From Selaginella moellendorffii (lineage: Eukaryota; Streptophyta; Lycopodiopsida; Selaginellales; Selaginellaceae), in NCBI RefSeq assembly GCF_000143415.4, contig NW_003314273.1:2575805-2639804 (forward strand): a DNA stretch of 64,000 bases. The letters run 5' to 3'. The notes below the pieces were generated by a model that was not told where the DNA came from, did no database searches, and worked only from the letters and a program-made list of their open reading frames with translations. A program made the position numbers and the translations under genes. The stretch's first letter is position 1; every line of letters starts with the position of its first letter. This document shows, piece after piece, positions 1 through 9,617 of this stretch.

Positions 1-515
1 ATCGAGGCAATGTTTCAAGTAAGCAGCTCAGTTGTGTTCTTTTCTTAGTTTGTCATGCATGACAGCTCTTAAATGCTTTGAAGCACTTACACTCACATGG
101 CCTCACTCACCTAGATGTGAAGTCTGACAAGATCTACATCCGCAATTGTGTCTACAAGATTGGTGACTTAGGCCTTGCTAGTCGAATTGATGGAACCATT
201 TCCATCGAGGATGGCAACTTGAGATATCTCCTGATGGAGCTCATCAACGATGATCACAGCCACCTTGACAAAGCTGACATGTTTTCCCTGGGGGCAACAT
301 TCTACAAGCTCACGAGATACTCACCACCACCAGTGTCTAGAAGGCAGTATCAAGCCATCTGCTAGGGAAAGCTCACTCTTCTTCTTGGATTTTCTCTTAC
401 GTTCCAGAGCTTGATCAAGTCTCTAATGCATCCAGCAGCAAAAAATCACCCCTCGGCTGCTCAAGCTCTCAAGAACACACTCTTCAAGAAGTCCTCCAAT
501 AATAAGGAAGAAGTG
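1..515 (+). pseudogene. WEE1-like protein kinase fragment, copy A
   Basis: C-terminal half of a plant WEE1-type (Cdc2-inhibitory) kinase, 5'-truncated by the window edge. Bases 1-18 end an exon, a 47-nt GT-AG intron follows (19-65), and the next exon starts at 66. The catalytic loop reads HLDVKSDK, so the metal-binding Asn of HxDxKxxN is Lys. The DFG site reads GDLGLA. The downstream MFSLGAT block and the C-lobe end (SLMHPAAKNHPSAAQAL) fit WEE1. An in-frame TAG at 363 interrupts the frame where copy B has CAG. Homology stops near 510, where the unit's own repeat begins. Catalytically dead and almost certainly a captured gene fragment. The same fragment recurs at 50315-51475. The family call is from recognised motifs. 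Confidence 0.8.
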
Positions 516-645
516 CTAATGTTTGCTCTCGGCCAATGGGAGGCAGCCAAACTGCATGGGGTGGGAGAAGAAGGTGGTGTGACACATGTCACATGCAAAT
601 GTGTTGATTGTGATTGTGCTTGTTGCCTGTCTTGTTGAGCGAAAA
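515..645 (+). repeat. Recurrent ~130-bp motif after WEE1 (copy A)
   Basis: Begins tgtttgctctcggccaatgg and runs through a stretch rich in acatgtcacatgcaaatg. Related sequence occurs at 18895-19010, 49935-49990 and 51465-51560. It therefore belongs to the composite unit rather than to the kinase gene, whose reading frame it abruptly replaces. Confidence 0.6.
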
Positions 646-2258
646 AGCTATTGCGAGTTTTGCATGTGCCCAATGACATGGCAAAAATTAAGCAAGCCTT
701 TGGGCCAATAGTTGTGATTAACCCAAAGTTAATCAATTGTTTCATTCAGGATCTCTCTCTCTAGTTAGTGATTCTAATGTGGGGTCTCAAGACTATGTAT
801 ATTACAATTACCAGTCATTGCCAAATGATGTTTTCTTGCAGCAGCAACAAATTCTAGATGATGTAAAGATGGGTGAAGAGAGTAGTGAATTAGGTTTGTG
901 TTTATCTTGATAAAGTAAAATTTAATCACTTTTCTTTCCAGAATCTAAGCACTTCACACAGCTTAGTGCTTCAGCTACTTAGTCTATTCTAATATAGTGT
1001 TTTACAGCTTGAGGAATAGGTGTACAAGAAGACTTTAAACATCTGTTACATTTTCAAAGTCCCTTTGCTATTTCAGTGGTACTAACACTTGGCTTTTTTG
1101 CTTCTTAAACCTTCTTTATAGCTAGATCCAGACATTTAGACACAGACTTCCAGCCAAGTGCCCCGTGGGTTTTAGAATATTTTTTTTAGTTATGGGCTTG
1201 TAATGGGATTTTTTAGCTAAGCACAAATTATATAGCATTCTAGACCCTAGCGTATGGAATCTGATTGCTTCCTTTGAGGAAACACAGTATGCATGTGTTC
1301 ATATTATGGATCTATAGCTTCATTCAAGTGGTGAGCTGCTTCTTATATATGTATTATCTCGGTATAGCAGTTATGATTTCCAATATAAGGTCCACTCAAC
1401 AAGTATGGCGTCAACATTAAGGTTCCTTAACATTGATTTCACTGACAGCTATGGCATGCACCTTGTGATAGCTTCAATGGCAACTAACATTGCTGATAAA
1501 TACAACCACCTTTTCAAGCCATCTAACTAGCTGTGTATTCAACATTACAAGGTTAGAGTTAAGAATCTGAAATATCATTTTGGGCTCCATTGTTTCTCAT
1601 TAGATATTTCTATGGCCGCACATGTTCGAGCATGGCCAGAGAAGGCTCCTCCAATGCTTGATTTTGTCAGACCATCAAACATTGTTTTACTGAGTTAGTT
1701 TGTAGGGGATGCTTTTGCTGTAACAGTTGTTGTGGCAATCACTAGTGTAGATCAAACGCTTAACACTACAAACATCATATTCATTGATGATGATCTGAAG
1801 CTGAAAACATCTATAAGGTATTTGTAATATTATGACTGGATTTTTTGGATGAATTTCAAAAGTAGGTGCATATGCTAGGTGATATGGACCATGTCTATCA
1901 TGAGCTCAAATCATCATGGTTTGCTGGGGATATGCCAAGTTGTAGTTTCTACAATCTTCGAGGAACTAAAGATAAAAATGTGTTCAAGATTGCACCCTCA
2001 ACTATTGTCTTGAAAATTCCACCTTGGGACCACATACAAAAGCAGTTGCACTCTATCTTATTCATATATGGAAAGAACTTCTTTGGGGTATATCTTTCTT
2101 GATGTATACCAGTAGTTTAGAATGTATGTTTTGTTAATAGGTGCATGGGCATTTCATCCTTGAAAACCCTCAAACAATTTTTATTTGTTGCAACTGCCAT
2201 GTTTGCAAAAAGTTTAGGGTCAAGAAACAAATGTGAGATATTAGTTGGTGTCACCATT

Positions 2259-2420
2259 TGTAGCGTATGTGATCATGGGATGAGATTTGGATATACTATC
2301 ATCGTGAATTCTTGGAACCTTGGGGGATAAATGGGGATAAAATAGCCATTAAGGGCTCTTTCATCAAGCAATTGCCCTTTTTCCAGTTGGCTTAAGGGGA
2401 GAGAGATAAGGTGCGCTACA
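2259..2420 (+). repeat. 5' LTR of TRIM copy A
   Basis: A 162-bp TG...CA terminal repeat paired with 2771-2932. It includes a G-rich stretch (cttgggggataaatgggg). Confidence 0.9.
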
Positions 2421-2422
2421 GT

Positions 2423-2456
2423 TGGTATTGGAGCAAATGGCACGGGTTCGATTTCC
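2423..2456 (+). promoter_or_regulatory. TRIM primer binding site with tRNA B-box-like motif
   Basis: The PBS tggtattggagc matches 10 of 12 bases of the usual initiator-Met PBS. Ten bases further on is gggttcgatttcc, close to a Pol III B box (GGTTCRANTCC). The inverted TRIM in copy B has the better forms tggtatcggagc and gggttcgattccc. Confidence 0.6.
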
Positions 2457-2770
2457 ATTAATTAGTGGCTACTTAAAAGTATAATATACCCTTGAGCAAG
2501 GTATATTCCTACCCCTAAATTTAAAATCGTACGTATTGCGCATCCATGCGTACGTCCTTCCTCTTGTGTGGTGTATCCACGGACGAAGGTATCCATTGTG
2601 GGATTGCGGTACGGGTGGATGACTAGTTGCCTCACATGGAATAGCTGGTTTACACAATGGAAGGATTGGTAGATTGAGTGCGGAAATGGAGGTGCTGGTT
2701 CCCCTTGGCTTAGTAGGGGTTGCTAGTCAATAGTCAATAAGGACATTGACATTTCTAAAGGGGGGGTGAG

Positions 2771-2932
2771 TGTAGCGCATGTGATCATGGGATGAGATTT
2801 AGATATACTGTCACCGTGGATCCTTGGAACCTTGGGGGATAAATGGGGATAAAATAGCCACTAAGGGCTCTCTCATCAAGCAATTGCCCCTTTTCCAGTT
2901 AGCTTAAGGGGAGAGAGATAAGATGCACTACA
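2771..2932 (+). repeat. 3' LTR of TRIM copy A
   Basis: A 162-bp repeat that directly follows the polypurine tract and is followed by the target duplication ccatt. Confidence 0.9.
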
Positions 2933-3180
2933 CCATTGCAAGAACAAACGAACGTTTTTTCAAAATTTGCAAGTTCATGGAAAATTTTATCTAGATACTG
3001 GCCACCCCTAAGACATTTACATGGAGGACACTTATATAGACCAAACATATGATCTCACTCCTAGCCAATTTCTAAGAATGCTCACTTCTACTCGAATGCC
3101 TAGGGCAATCAAACTTTTGGAGACAAAGAAGCCATCAACAGGTCACTTCTTATTCTTGACTGGTGCTGATTAAAGCTCGC

Positions 3181-3960
3181 TAAAAGTTATTGCATTCAAG
3201 ACTGATTAAAGTATTGTGCACTTTCATTTCTTGTTCTAATATACTTTCATTTTCTGTTTGTACAATATATTGTCTATAAGCTTGTTGCATAGTTGTATAG
3301 GGGATCTATTGTATTATTACAACCTCAAAATCTCTTGCAAGACTCTCCACCAAAGCAGGCATCCTAATCATCTTAGTGACTTCTTTAAAATGTCATAGAT
3401 GATAATTTTGAACTATACACTGCGGCTTTAAATTCAAAATTGTGTGGTACACAATTTAACTTGGTGGCTACACCATTTCTAACGGTACCTGTGGCCTTTG
3501 TTTAACTGGCCAAAGAACAAACATCTATCTCGCCTACAAGCTGCTAACCTCAAGCTTGGGAGCTTTGTTGCTCATTTCTTCGTCACTTGAATTGAGTGGA
3601 CAATTTTGCATGGTACAAACATAAGGGATTGATAAAATGAATCAAAATATACACTTATCTTCAATAAATTTGGCAATGCCAGGTGTAGAGGCTACTCCTC
3701 CAACCTGTAAGGCGATTGAGTCATGCTCGATTAGAAAAAAAAAGAAAGGCTTACCAGGAGGATATATGACAAAAACTTCATCTTTAAGTACTACATACAA
3801 CTGGATGGCTTTCAATAACCACTGATGCAACTGACACATACTTCAAATCTTTCTTAGTACCAGCTATCTACATGCAGCACAAGTTATTTGTAAAGCTCAA
3901 GGGCCGCTATCACTGAAAATTGTGGCTAAGTTCAAGTGACACATTAGGAATGTCCCTAAG
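3181..3960. other. Stretch without a recognisable gene (copy A)
   Basis: Closely matches copy B at about 54545-55315. It holds one minus-strand open piece (about 3750-3840, ending VIYPPG before a GTAAGC donor) that could be an exon of the fragment downstream on the minus strand. Nothing else is supported. Confidence 0.35.
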
Positions 3961-3981
3961 ATTTAATAAATGACAGTATAC

Positions 3982-4440
3982 CTAACTTTCTCTATAAACA
4001 AGACCATTCATGAGGAGGCATGGATATACTTCGAATAAACCAAGCTTGTATACAAACCAGTTGCTTCCAAATGCTTCCTTTCTATAATCTTCACCATTCT
4101 TCAATTTGGAAAAAAACTCCATAGCATTGGCTTTTGTCATAATCCTATGAATTTTGCAAGCATTAGCATCGGAGTTCAAATTAACAGCAAGTTACCTTAG
4201 TGACTAACAAATCCTTTAGCGAAGGGAATTGGCCTTGGTATAGTTTTCTTCAGAATCTTCAGAATAAGAGTCCAAAACCTACAATGCAAAGAAGTCTCAT
4301 CATACTGGAAATCCCAGGAAACTCTCATATTTCTTAGAAACTCAAAAGCATTATAAACTCCTCTTGTATTCTAACGGTTTTTATGAGGGGCCAATTCCTG
4401 TGCTGTTGTTGGACCCATAAAAGACATCTTGATATGTCCT
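3982..4440 (-). pseudogene. Minus-strand captured gene fragment, copy A, weakly UGGT-like
   Basis: The minus strand encodes an open segment containing KLGLFEVYPCLLMNGLVY (about 3990-4060). Upstream of it lie NAMEFFSKLKNGEDYRKEAF and, near 4340-4425, KMSFMGPTTAQELAP followed by a TAG. The KLGL...CLLMNGLV pattern reminds me of the thioredoxin-like region of plant UDP-glucose:glycoprotein glucosyltransferase, an ER folding sensor. That assignment rests on one short pattern and is tentative. It has the opposite orientation to the WEE1 and Helitron pieces and is repeated at 55316-55790, so it was captured before the unit duplicated. Confidence 0.35.
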
Positions 4441-4836
4441 ACAATTCATGTGAAGTTAGAAAAGCACGTGAACTCACATGATGTACCTCTCCACCATATG
4501 CAAGAATTTTCTGACAGACTAATATAGACACTTTGTCCTAACAATAGAAAAAAATTATAGGTAAAATAGCAATGAAAATTTTACACAGCCTTGCCTCAAC
4601 ACAAATTATAGAAGTGACCTAAGCCCCCATTTAAACTACACATGCAGATGAAACGTCATTCCCAAATGTAGCTGAAATGCATTCTTACACTTGACATCAT
4701 CAAACTTAAGCATAAGGAAGCTGGAGAAGAGGTACTTGGTGTACAACTATAGATTTAGTTTTTCCCTTCACCTGTGTGCCTGGCTTGATCTTGTGCTGCT
4801 GCTGGTGCTGTTGGAGCGCTTGACCCTCTCAAAAAT
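4441..4836. other. Unit DNA without a gene, up to the gypsy insertion point
   Basis: Parallel to copy B 55791-56196. No gene recognised. It ends at 4836 with the aaaat target sequence of the gypsy insertion. Confidence 0.4.
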
Positions 4837-5021
4837 TGTTGGGGAAGGAGGGGTGCCTCCCCAACACTCGCTCAAACACAAGAAATGCTTCAATGCTCTC
4901 TACAAAATGCTCCCCCTTGCTCTGGTGGGGCAAGGGTTTTATGTAAGGAAGATGGAGAATATTCTGAGGACCAGAATATTCCCTCTCTCTCTCTCACTCT
5001 TTCAATGGCCACGCCCTAACA
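4837..5021 (-). repeat. LTR of the gypsy element (3' LTR in coding orientation)
   Basis: A 185-bp repeat, TG...CA, with a CT-dinucleotide run near 4983-4998. It carries about 22 bp (near 4920-4945) absent from the partner LTR. Confidence 0.8.
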
Positions 5022-6592
5022 TGTGACCACGGGGATCATGTTGGCTCCAGACACATGAGAACCTTCCAAAGAGTGTAGAGTGTACCACTGCTACTGATGC
5101 CAAGTGCTAGTAACTACATGCAGTAAAAACTCTAAAAAACAAAGTGGAAAAAGAAAGAAAAGACGTAGGTGTGAAGTTTGGAGACAGGGAAGAAAACCCG
5201 GTGGGAAACCCTATAGTCAAATTGGACCCTGAAGTTAAAGAAAAAGTGCAGAAAAAATGTGAAAAGTGGAGAAAAATAGAGGAAAAAGAGTGAGTACTTA
5301 AAGAACTTAATCTATACCTGAATTTTGGCTCAGGAAAGTGTGATATGAAAATGAAGCCTCTTGATGACTTCCAGTATGCTCCAAGGATTGGCCAAAATCG
5401 AGAAAAAAAGAGAGGTAAAAGAGGGGATGCATTGCCCAAGGGTGGTAAGTGTAGAAATGATGAAAGATGGAGTGATATGGTGGAGTGCCAAGATGGTGGT
5501 GGCACTCTAAAAAGGTGGCCATCTCTAAAATAAGAGTAATAAGGGTGAAAATAGAAGGAGACATATGCCTCAAACACATATAACTGTTGACCCGTAGAGT
5601 AAGCCCTGACCTCTCGGAGTAGCCGGTAACCAATAACCAGTAACTCGTAACCAATAACTAGGGACCTGTAACCGGTAACCACCTGCTCTCGCTCCTACTC
5701 TTGTGCCTGCTCCAGCACCGATATGGTGGAGTGATATGGTGGAGTGATGGTGGTGGCACTCTAAGAAGGTGGCCATCTCTTAAAGTGTTAGGCCAATGGT
5801 CTAATGTGTCGGACTGAAGAAGACAACAGCTGAAAAGGACAGCGTAGTTGCTGGGTTGCTGGTAAAGAGAGGTGGCATATGTCCACTGAGTGCTGGAGGA
5901 AAAAAAAGTGGCTTCGGCTTCTGTGGCCTCCCCTAAAGATCCACCTAGGTGCCTTGAGTGAACAAGTTCACCCAGTTGGAAGAAAGTCGCTCCAAAAAAG
6001 CTAGTGCATTGTCGGCAAATAGTCATCAGGATATCTCGGAAATGGCATGTCCAAATGAGGTGGTGTCTTTTGCTACTGGTGCATGTATGTGTGTCCGTGG
6101 TATGGTGTAAATGTGACCTCAAATGGAGATGTGAATGATGGTGAAAGAATGAAAGATGCAAGACAAACATCTTGAGATAAGTGCAGGCAATGCTGCTGGA
6201 AATGATTGGTGATGGAATTGTGAGTGCAAATGATATGGAATGGGTGAGGCAAATGTGTGGGGTGTAGTAATGGTAAGGGAAGGGCCAAAAAACTTGGAAC
6301 ATAGACCGAGCCAAGTGAGGAACCTCCATACAAACAGCAATGCAGCATGAGCACGAAATCCAAAGCATGGGCCATGGTCCAATGGAGAAACACCCTCTGA
6401 AAGTAAGAAAAGGAGCCATGAAAGTAAAGTTAAAGAAAAGAAGAAAAAGAAAAAGAAGAGAAGAGGAATGCCTCACCAAATGAAACGTTTGAGGTGAGAG
6501 TGGTTGTGAGTGTGTGGGAGCTCATATCCATCATCATCAATTAGCACATATGCTTCACCTCCAATGTGTCACTGGACAAAGTAGGGCCCAGT
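5022..6592 (-). other. Gypsy 3' internal region with local repeats, function unknown
   Basis: Between integrase and the 3' LTR. It contains a duplicated block rich in atggtggagtga and ggtggccatctc (about 5478-5530 and 5715-5780). It also contains a pyrimidine-rich minus-strand open frame (5658-6420 from its first ATG, about 253 codons) with hydrophobic stretches and no family I recognise. Its position resembles that of env-like ORFs in some gypsy lineages, but composition bias could produce the open frame by chance. Confidence 0.3.
5545..5710. repeat. Internal direct repeat (left) of the gypsy element
   Basis: Starts aagggtgaaaatagaaggag and contains serial variants of ggtaaccaataacc and ggtaacc. 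A diverged copy lies at about 12625-12790 near the other end, in the same orientation and inside the LTRs. Confidence 0.65.
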
Positions 6593-7460
6593 CTAGCGAG
6601 GGGAGAACTTCGAAGGTGGCATGAACTCCTTGAGTAGAACAAGATCGCCACCCTCGAATGGTTCAGTAGACTGCCAGTGATCAATGACTAACTTGATGTT
6701 CTTCTTGCCTCGAAGGAGACATTCAGTCATGGATTGTCGCTGTTCTTCCAAGGCAAGAACCTCCAAGTCACATGCATGAAACTTGTCCTCATCACTAAGC
6801 AGCATCGTTGCTGCGTATTGAAGTGAAAGTGAGAGTGATGGCATCTGGATCTCCATTGGAAGCATGGCCTCTGTCCCATAGATATTGGAGAATGGGGTTG
6901 CAGAGATGGATGTCTTGAAGGATGTCCGAAAAACCCATAACACCATAACCAAGTGTTCGTGCCAATGCCTTGGGCGATCCTCCATAAGCTTTGAGATGAC
7001 TGTCTTCAATATCTTGTTGCTAGACTCGGCCTGGCCATTGCACTCAGGATAATATCTGTTGTTCTTCATGTGCTTGACCTATAGCCCTTGGAGAAGATGC
7101 TGCATCACCTGTCCAAGGAAGCTATTGCCATGATCGGAAATCAAAATGACAGGAACTCCGAATCAAAAAATAATGTACTCGTAAACAAACTTTGCTGTAG
7201 AATATTGATTTGCCTGTTGCAGAGGGGTTGCCTCAACCCATTTCATGAAATAGTCCATCGCCATGATGATGTATCGTTGTCCTTTTGAGCTCAGTGGGTT
7301 GATCGGGCTGACGAAGTCAAGTCCCCACTAGAAAAAAGGACCCGGAGAAGTGATGAGCTGGAAAGGAAGACGTGGAACATGGCTCCGGGGGTTGAATTGT
7401 TAGCATCGCTCACACGCTTGTGCATAGGCCAAGCTGTCTTGGTGAATCCAAGGCCAAAAG
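6593..7460 (-). pseudogene. Gypsy integrase fragment
   Basis: The minus-strand frames hold the retroviral-type integrase core, which inserts the cDNA into the genome. Around 7250-7310 is YIIMAMDYFMKWVEA with the first catalytic Asp. Near 7120-7150 is a degraded SDHGNSF block with the second Asp. At about 7020-7040 is CNGQAESSNK, giving the catalytic Glu. The C-terminal part (6593-6990) includes WVFRTSFKTSISATPF and a pre-LTR tail. A zinc-binding Cys pair lies near 7405. Stops break the frame (for example at 7080 and 7167). It follows RNase H, as in Ty3/gypsy pol. Confidence 0.8.
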
Positions 7461-7669
7461 TAGCCATGGCACAAGAGGAACTATGTTGTGATCTATCCCG
7501 AGAAATGCCTCACACAAGAGTGGAAAGTGTGAAAGAGCTCATGTTCACCCACACACCGCAACAAAACTTCCTAAGAAGTTCTCTTGTAAAGGTGTCTGTC
7601 GAATAGGCAAAACCCCCATGCTCAAATCTCCAATGCCTTTTGTCGCTCTGGTGAGGAATCTATTGGGAA

Positions 7670-8110
7670 CTAACCTGAATCCAGGTATGTTGCAATGTCC
7701 TGTAATGCTGCTGGGACCACAAAGGAAGTAGCTTTAGCAACCAGGAACTTGCTCGGATCCATCACACGCTTCCGCCGCATGTGAAAAGTTGGCTGGAACT
7801 CTTGGATGGTCACAATCCAAGATAAAGTACAAGGCAATCGCTGTAAAAGAAAGGCTAGCACATTAAAATAGACATGGAAATGGATAAAGGCTTCAATGAG
7901 AAAGTGACAAAATCGCTCCAAGGTGTAAACAACAGCCACTACTTCTTTTTCTATATCCACGTACCTCTTCTCAGTCTCCTTGAACTAATGTGAGGCATAG
8001 TATGTTGCATGTGGTGGCTTGCCAAGCTGTGAACATTGGCAAAGGCATACTCCAAAAGCCTCTGTACCTGTTGTGATGTAAATGTCGAAAGGAAGTTGTT
8101 GTTCTGGTGG
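7670..8110 (-). pseudogene. Gypsy classical RNase H fragment
   Basis: Minus-strand piece of the RT-associated RNase H. EKEVVAVVYTLERFCHFLI (about 7890-7945) matches the conserved EKE.LA.V...E+FRHYL region. ATYYASH and FKETEKRYV precede it, around 7950-8005. It lies between the RT and the integrase. Frame interrupted at 7986. This is the second RNase H of the element, the first being at 9270-9617. Confidence 0.7.
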
Positions 8111-8341
8111 TTAGAGTACCAGGGCCATGTGGAGTGACTACTTCAGTGATTCAAAGGCTTGTTGTTGGGACTCACCCTAGACAAATGGAACATTGTGTTG
8201 TAGCAGAGCTATTAGAAGCCGTGAATGTGCAGCATAGTTGTGGAGGAAACGGCGAAAGAAACCTGTTTGCCTGAGGAAGTTGCAAAGCTGCTTCATGTTG
8301 GTTGGTGGGTTCCAATCCAGAATCTCATGAGTCTTGGCTAA

Positions 8342-9190
8342 CTAGGGCTTGATCCCATCCTGCAAGACATCAAAGCCTAGCAATCGGCCTTCAGTCACCC
8401 CGAATTTACACTTTGCTGGGTTCAATGAAAACCTGTGTTGTTGGCAGCAAGTGAAGATCTGTTCCAAGTGCACAAGGTGGTCCTCAAAAGAGTTAGAGGT
8501 CATGCACAGATCATCCATATACACCCTCAAGGTGCCTCCAATCAAGTCGTGAAAGGCGTGGGTCATAAAGCACTGAAAAGTAGCTCCGGTGTTATACAAG
8601 CCAAATGGGAGGATGTTGAAAGCGAAGACACCCAAGGTGTCCAAAAGGCTGTAAGATCTCAATGATCAAGATGAATGAAGATCTTATTATACCCTGAAAA
8701 GCCATCCATAAAAGAGTAGTAATGGTGCTCAGCCATCTCATCCACAATTGCATCGATAAATGGAGCCAGAAAGTGATCTTTCATAGTTGCCTTGTTCAAG
8801 TCTTGAAAGTCAATGCAGAGGCGGAGTTTTCCATTTGCCTTGCATGCAGGGACAAGATTGGCCACCCACTCTAAGCTCTCCAAAGGGTAAATAAAGCCGA
8901 CTGCCAGAAGTCGCTCGATCTCCAACTTCATCTCTGAGTGAGCTGCCGGGCTGAAACGCCACATCTTTTGACGGACTGGTTTGGCTGACTCTGAAAGCAC
9001 AATATTGTGCATGATTGTGTCCATGGGAACTCCTAGAAGCTGGCTATAGTCCCAAGCAAACACATCCTTGAAACAGTGAAGGAGATCCAAGAGCTTTGCT
9101 GCGTTTGTTGAAGCAAGTGATATGGTGATAAAGACCAGGTCCTTGTCATCACCTAGGAAAACAGCACAAACCCTGGAGTCTAGAGAAACC
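8342..9190 (-). pseudogene. Gypsy reverse transcriptase
   Basis: RNA-directed DNA polymerase domain on the minus strand, in two frames. The N-terminal half (8659-9050) includes KLRLCIDFQDLNKATMKDHF and YSFMDGFSGYNKI, giving the LC.D.RDLN and MDGFSGYNQI blocks. The C-terminal half (8342-8662) includes FNILPFGLYNTGATFQ, the catalytic YMDD at 8510-8521, and KCKFGV. The GYNQI-type fingers and the NTGATFQR variant suit a plant gypsy. A stop/frameshift lies near 8660-8665. Confidence 0.85.
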
Positions 9191-9269
9191 TTGGGCTCAG
9201 GGGGCTCATCTATCTTAGATTCCTCCATGACCTTGGAAACCAAAGAGCAAGGAGTGCCTTTTGCCTCTC

Positions 9270-9617
9270 GCATCATGGTGATTGCTTGATGTGATAACTT
9301 GTCCGCCCAAAAGTTTTCTTCATGAGGGATACTTTGAAAAGTCACATGAGAGAACTCATCCTTCATGTTGACTGCCTGCTGCCATAGCTCTTTCAAGTTC
9401 TCTTTTCGGACTTAATATTCTCCAGTAAGTTGGCGTATGATGAGTTGTGCATCTTCAATGAAAGTGACTCACCTAAACTTGAGATCTATGGCCAACTTCA
9501 TGGCAAAGTGATAGAGAGGTCGGCTACTTTGGTCTCTGCAAAATCAATCATCCAAACTCCAATGCCGGCAACCTGGTTTTTGGGGCAGAAAGCACTGTCA
9601 AAATAAGCTGTAATCAT
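9270..9617 (-). pseudogene. RVT_3-like (plant/archaeal-type) RNase H upstream of RT
   Basis: The minus strand reads AYFDSAF...VAGIGVW, then YHFAMKLAIDL, then FIEDAQLIIRQLTGEY and NLKELW, and finally SIPHEENFWADKLS. These match in order the beta1 Asp, the helix-A region, the DSQLVI..+.G.+ block and the HVPRE.N..AD.LS end of RVT_3-type RNase H, as found in plant host RNase H-like proteins. Two catalytic Asp positions and the last Asp are present. The Glu of the AEY.AL helix seems lost. One frameshift (near 9500) and stops near 9475 and 9413 disable it. It is fused directly in front of the RT, separate from the ordinary RNase H at 7670-8110. Confidence 0.72.

Larger units (their letters stand above)
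2259..2932 (+). mobile_element. TRIM (miniature LTR retrotransposon), copy A
   Basis: A complete terminal-repeat retrotransposon in miniature, 674 bp. Its 162-bp LTRs are 2259-2420 and 2771-2932. Both start TGTAGCG and end CTACA, and a 5-bp target duplication ccatt flanks the element (2254-2258 and 2933-2937). A primer binding site resembling the 3' end of initiator tRNA-Met (tggtattggagc, 2423-2434) follows the left LTR after two bases. A polypurine tract (aaagggggggtgag) abuts the right LTR. No coding capacity. Copy B carries the uninterrupted target near 54265, confirming insertion after duplication of the unit. An identical-length copy sits inverted at 52172-52845. Confidence 0.93.
756..3180 (+). 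pseudogene. Unidentified captured gene exons, copy A (split by a TRIM)
   Basis: Exon-like open segments that I cannot assign to a family. The first, about 756-892, reads SDSNVGSQDYVYYNYQ and is rich in Q, N and Y. A second open stretch lies at 1866-2102. A C-terminal segment follows the TRIM at about 2950-3180, where copy B preserves an open version (54302-54544, containing QAYGLTPGQFLRMF). Between these lie further short open pieces, for example around 1440-1530 (TDSYGMHLVIAS). Frames are broken by stops and by the TRIM at 2259-2932. Copy B lacks about 580 bp corresponding to roughly 1360-1940. A protein-profile search of the joined exons would be needed to name the parent gene. Confidence 0.45.

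Noticed and set aside
2423-2456. tRNA gene
   Set aside because: Only a PBS and a B-box-like arm are present. No cloverleaf, anticodon arm or acceptor stem can be formed.
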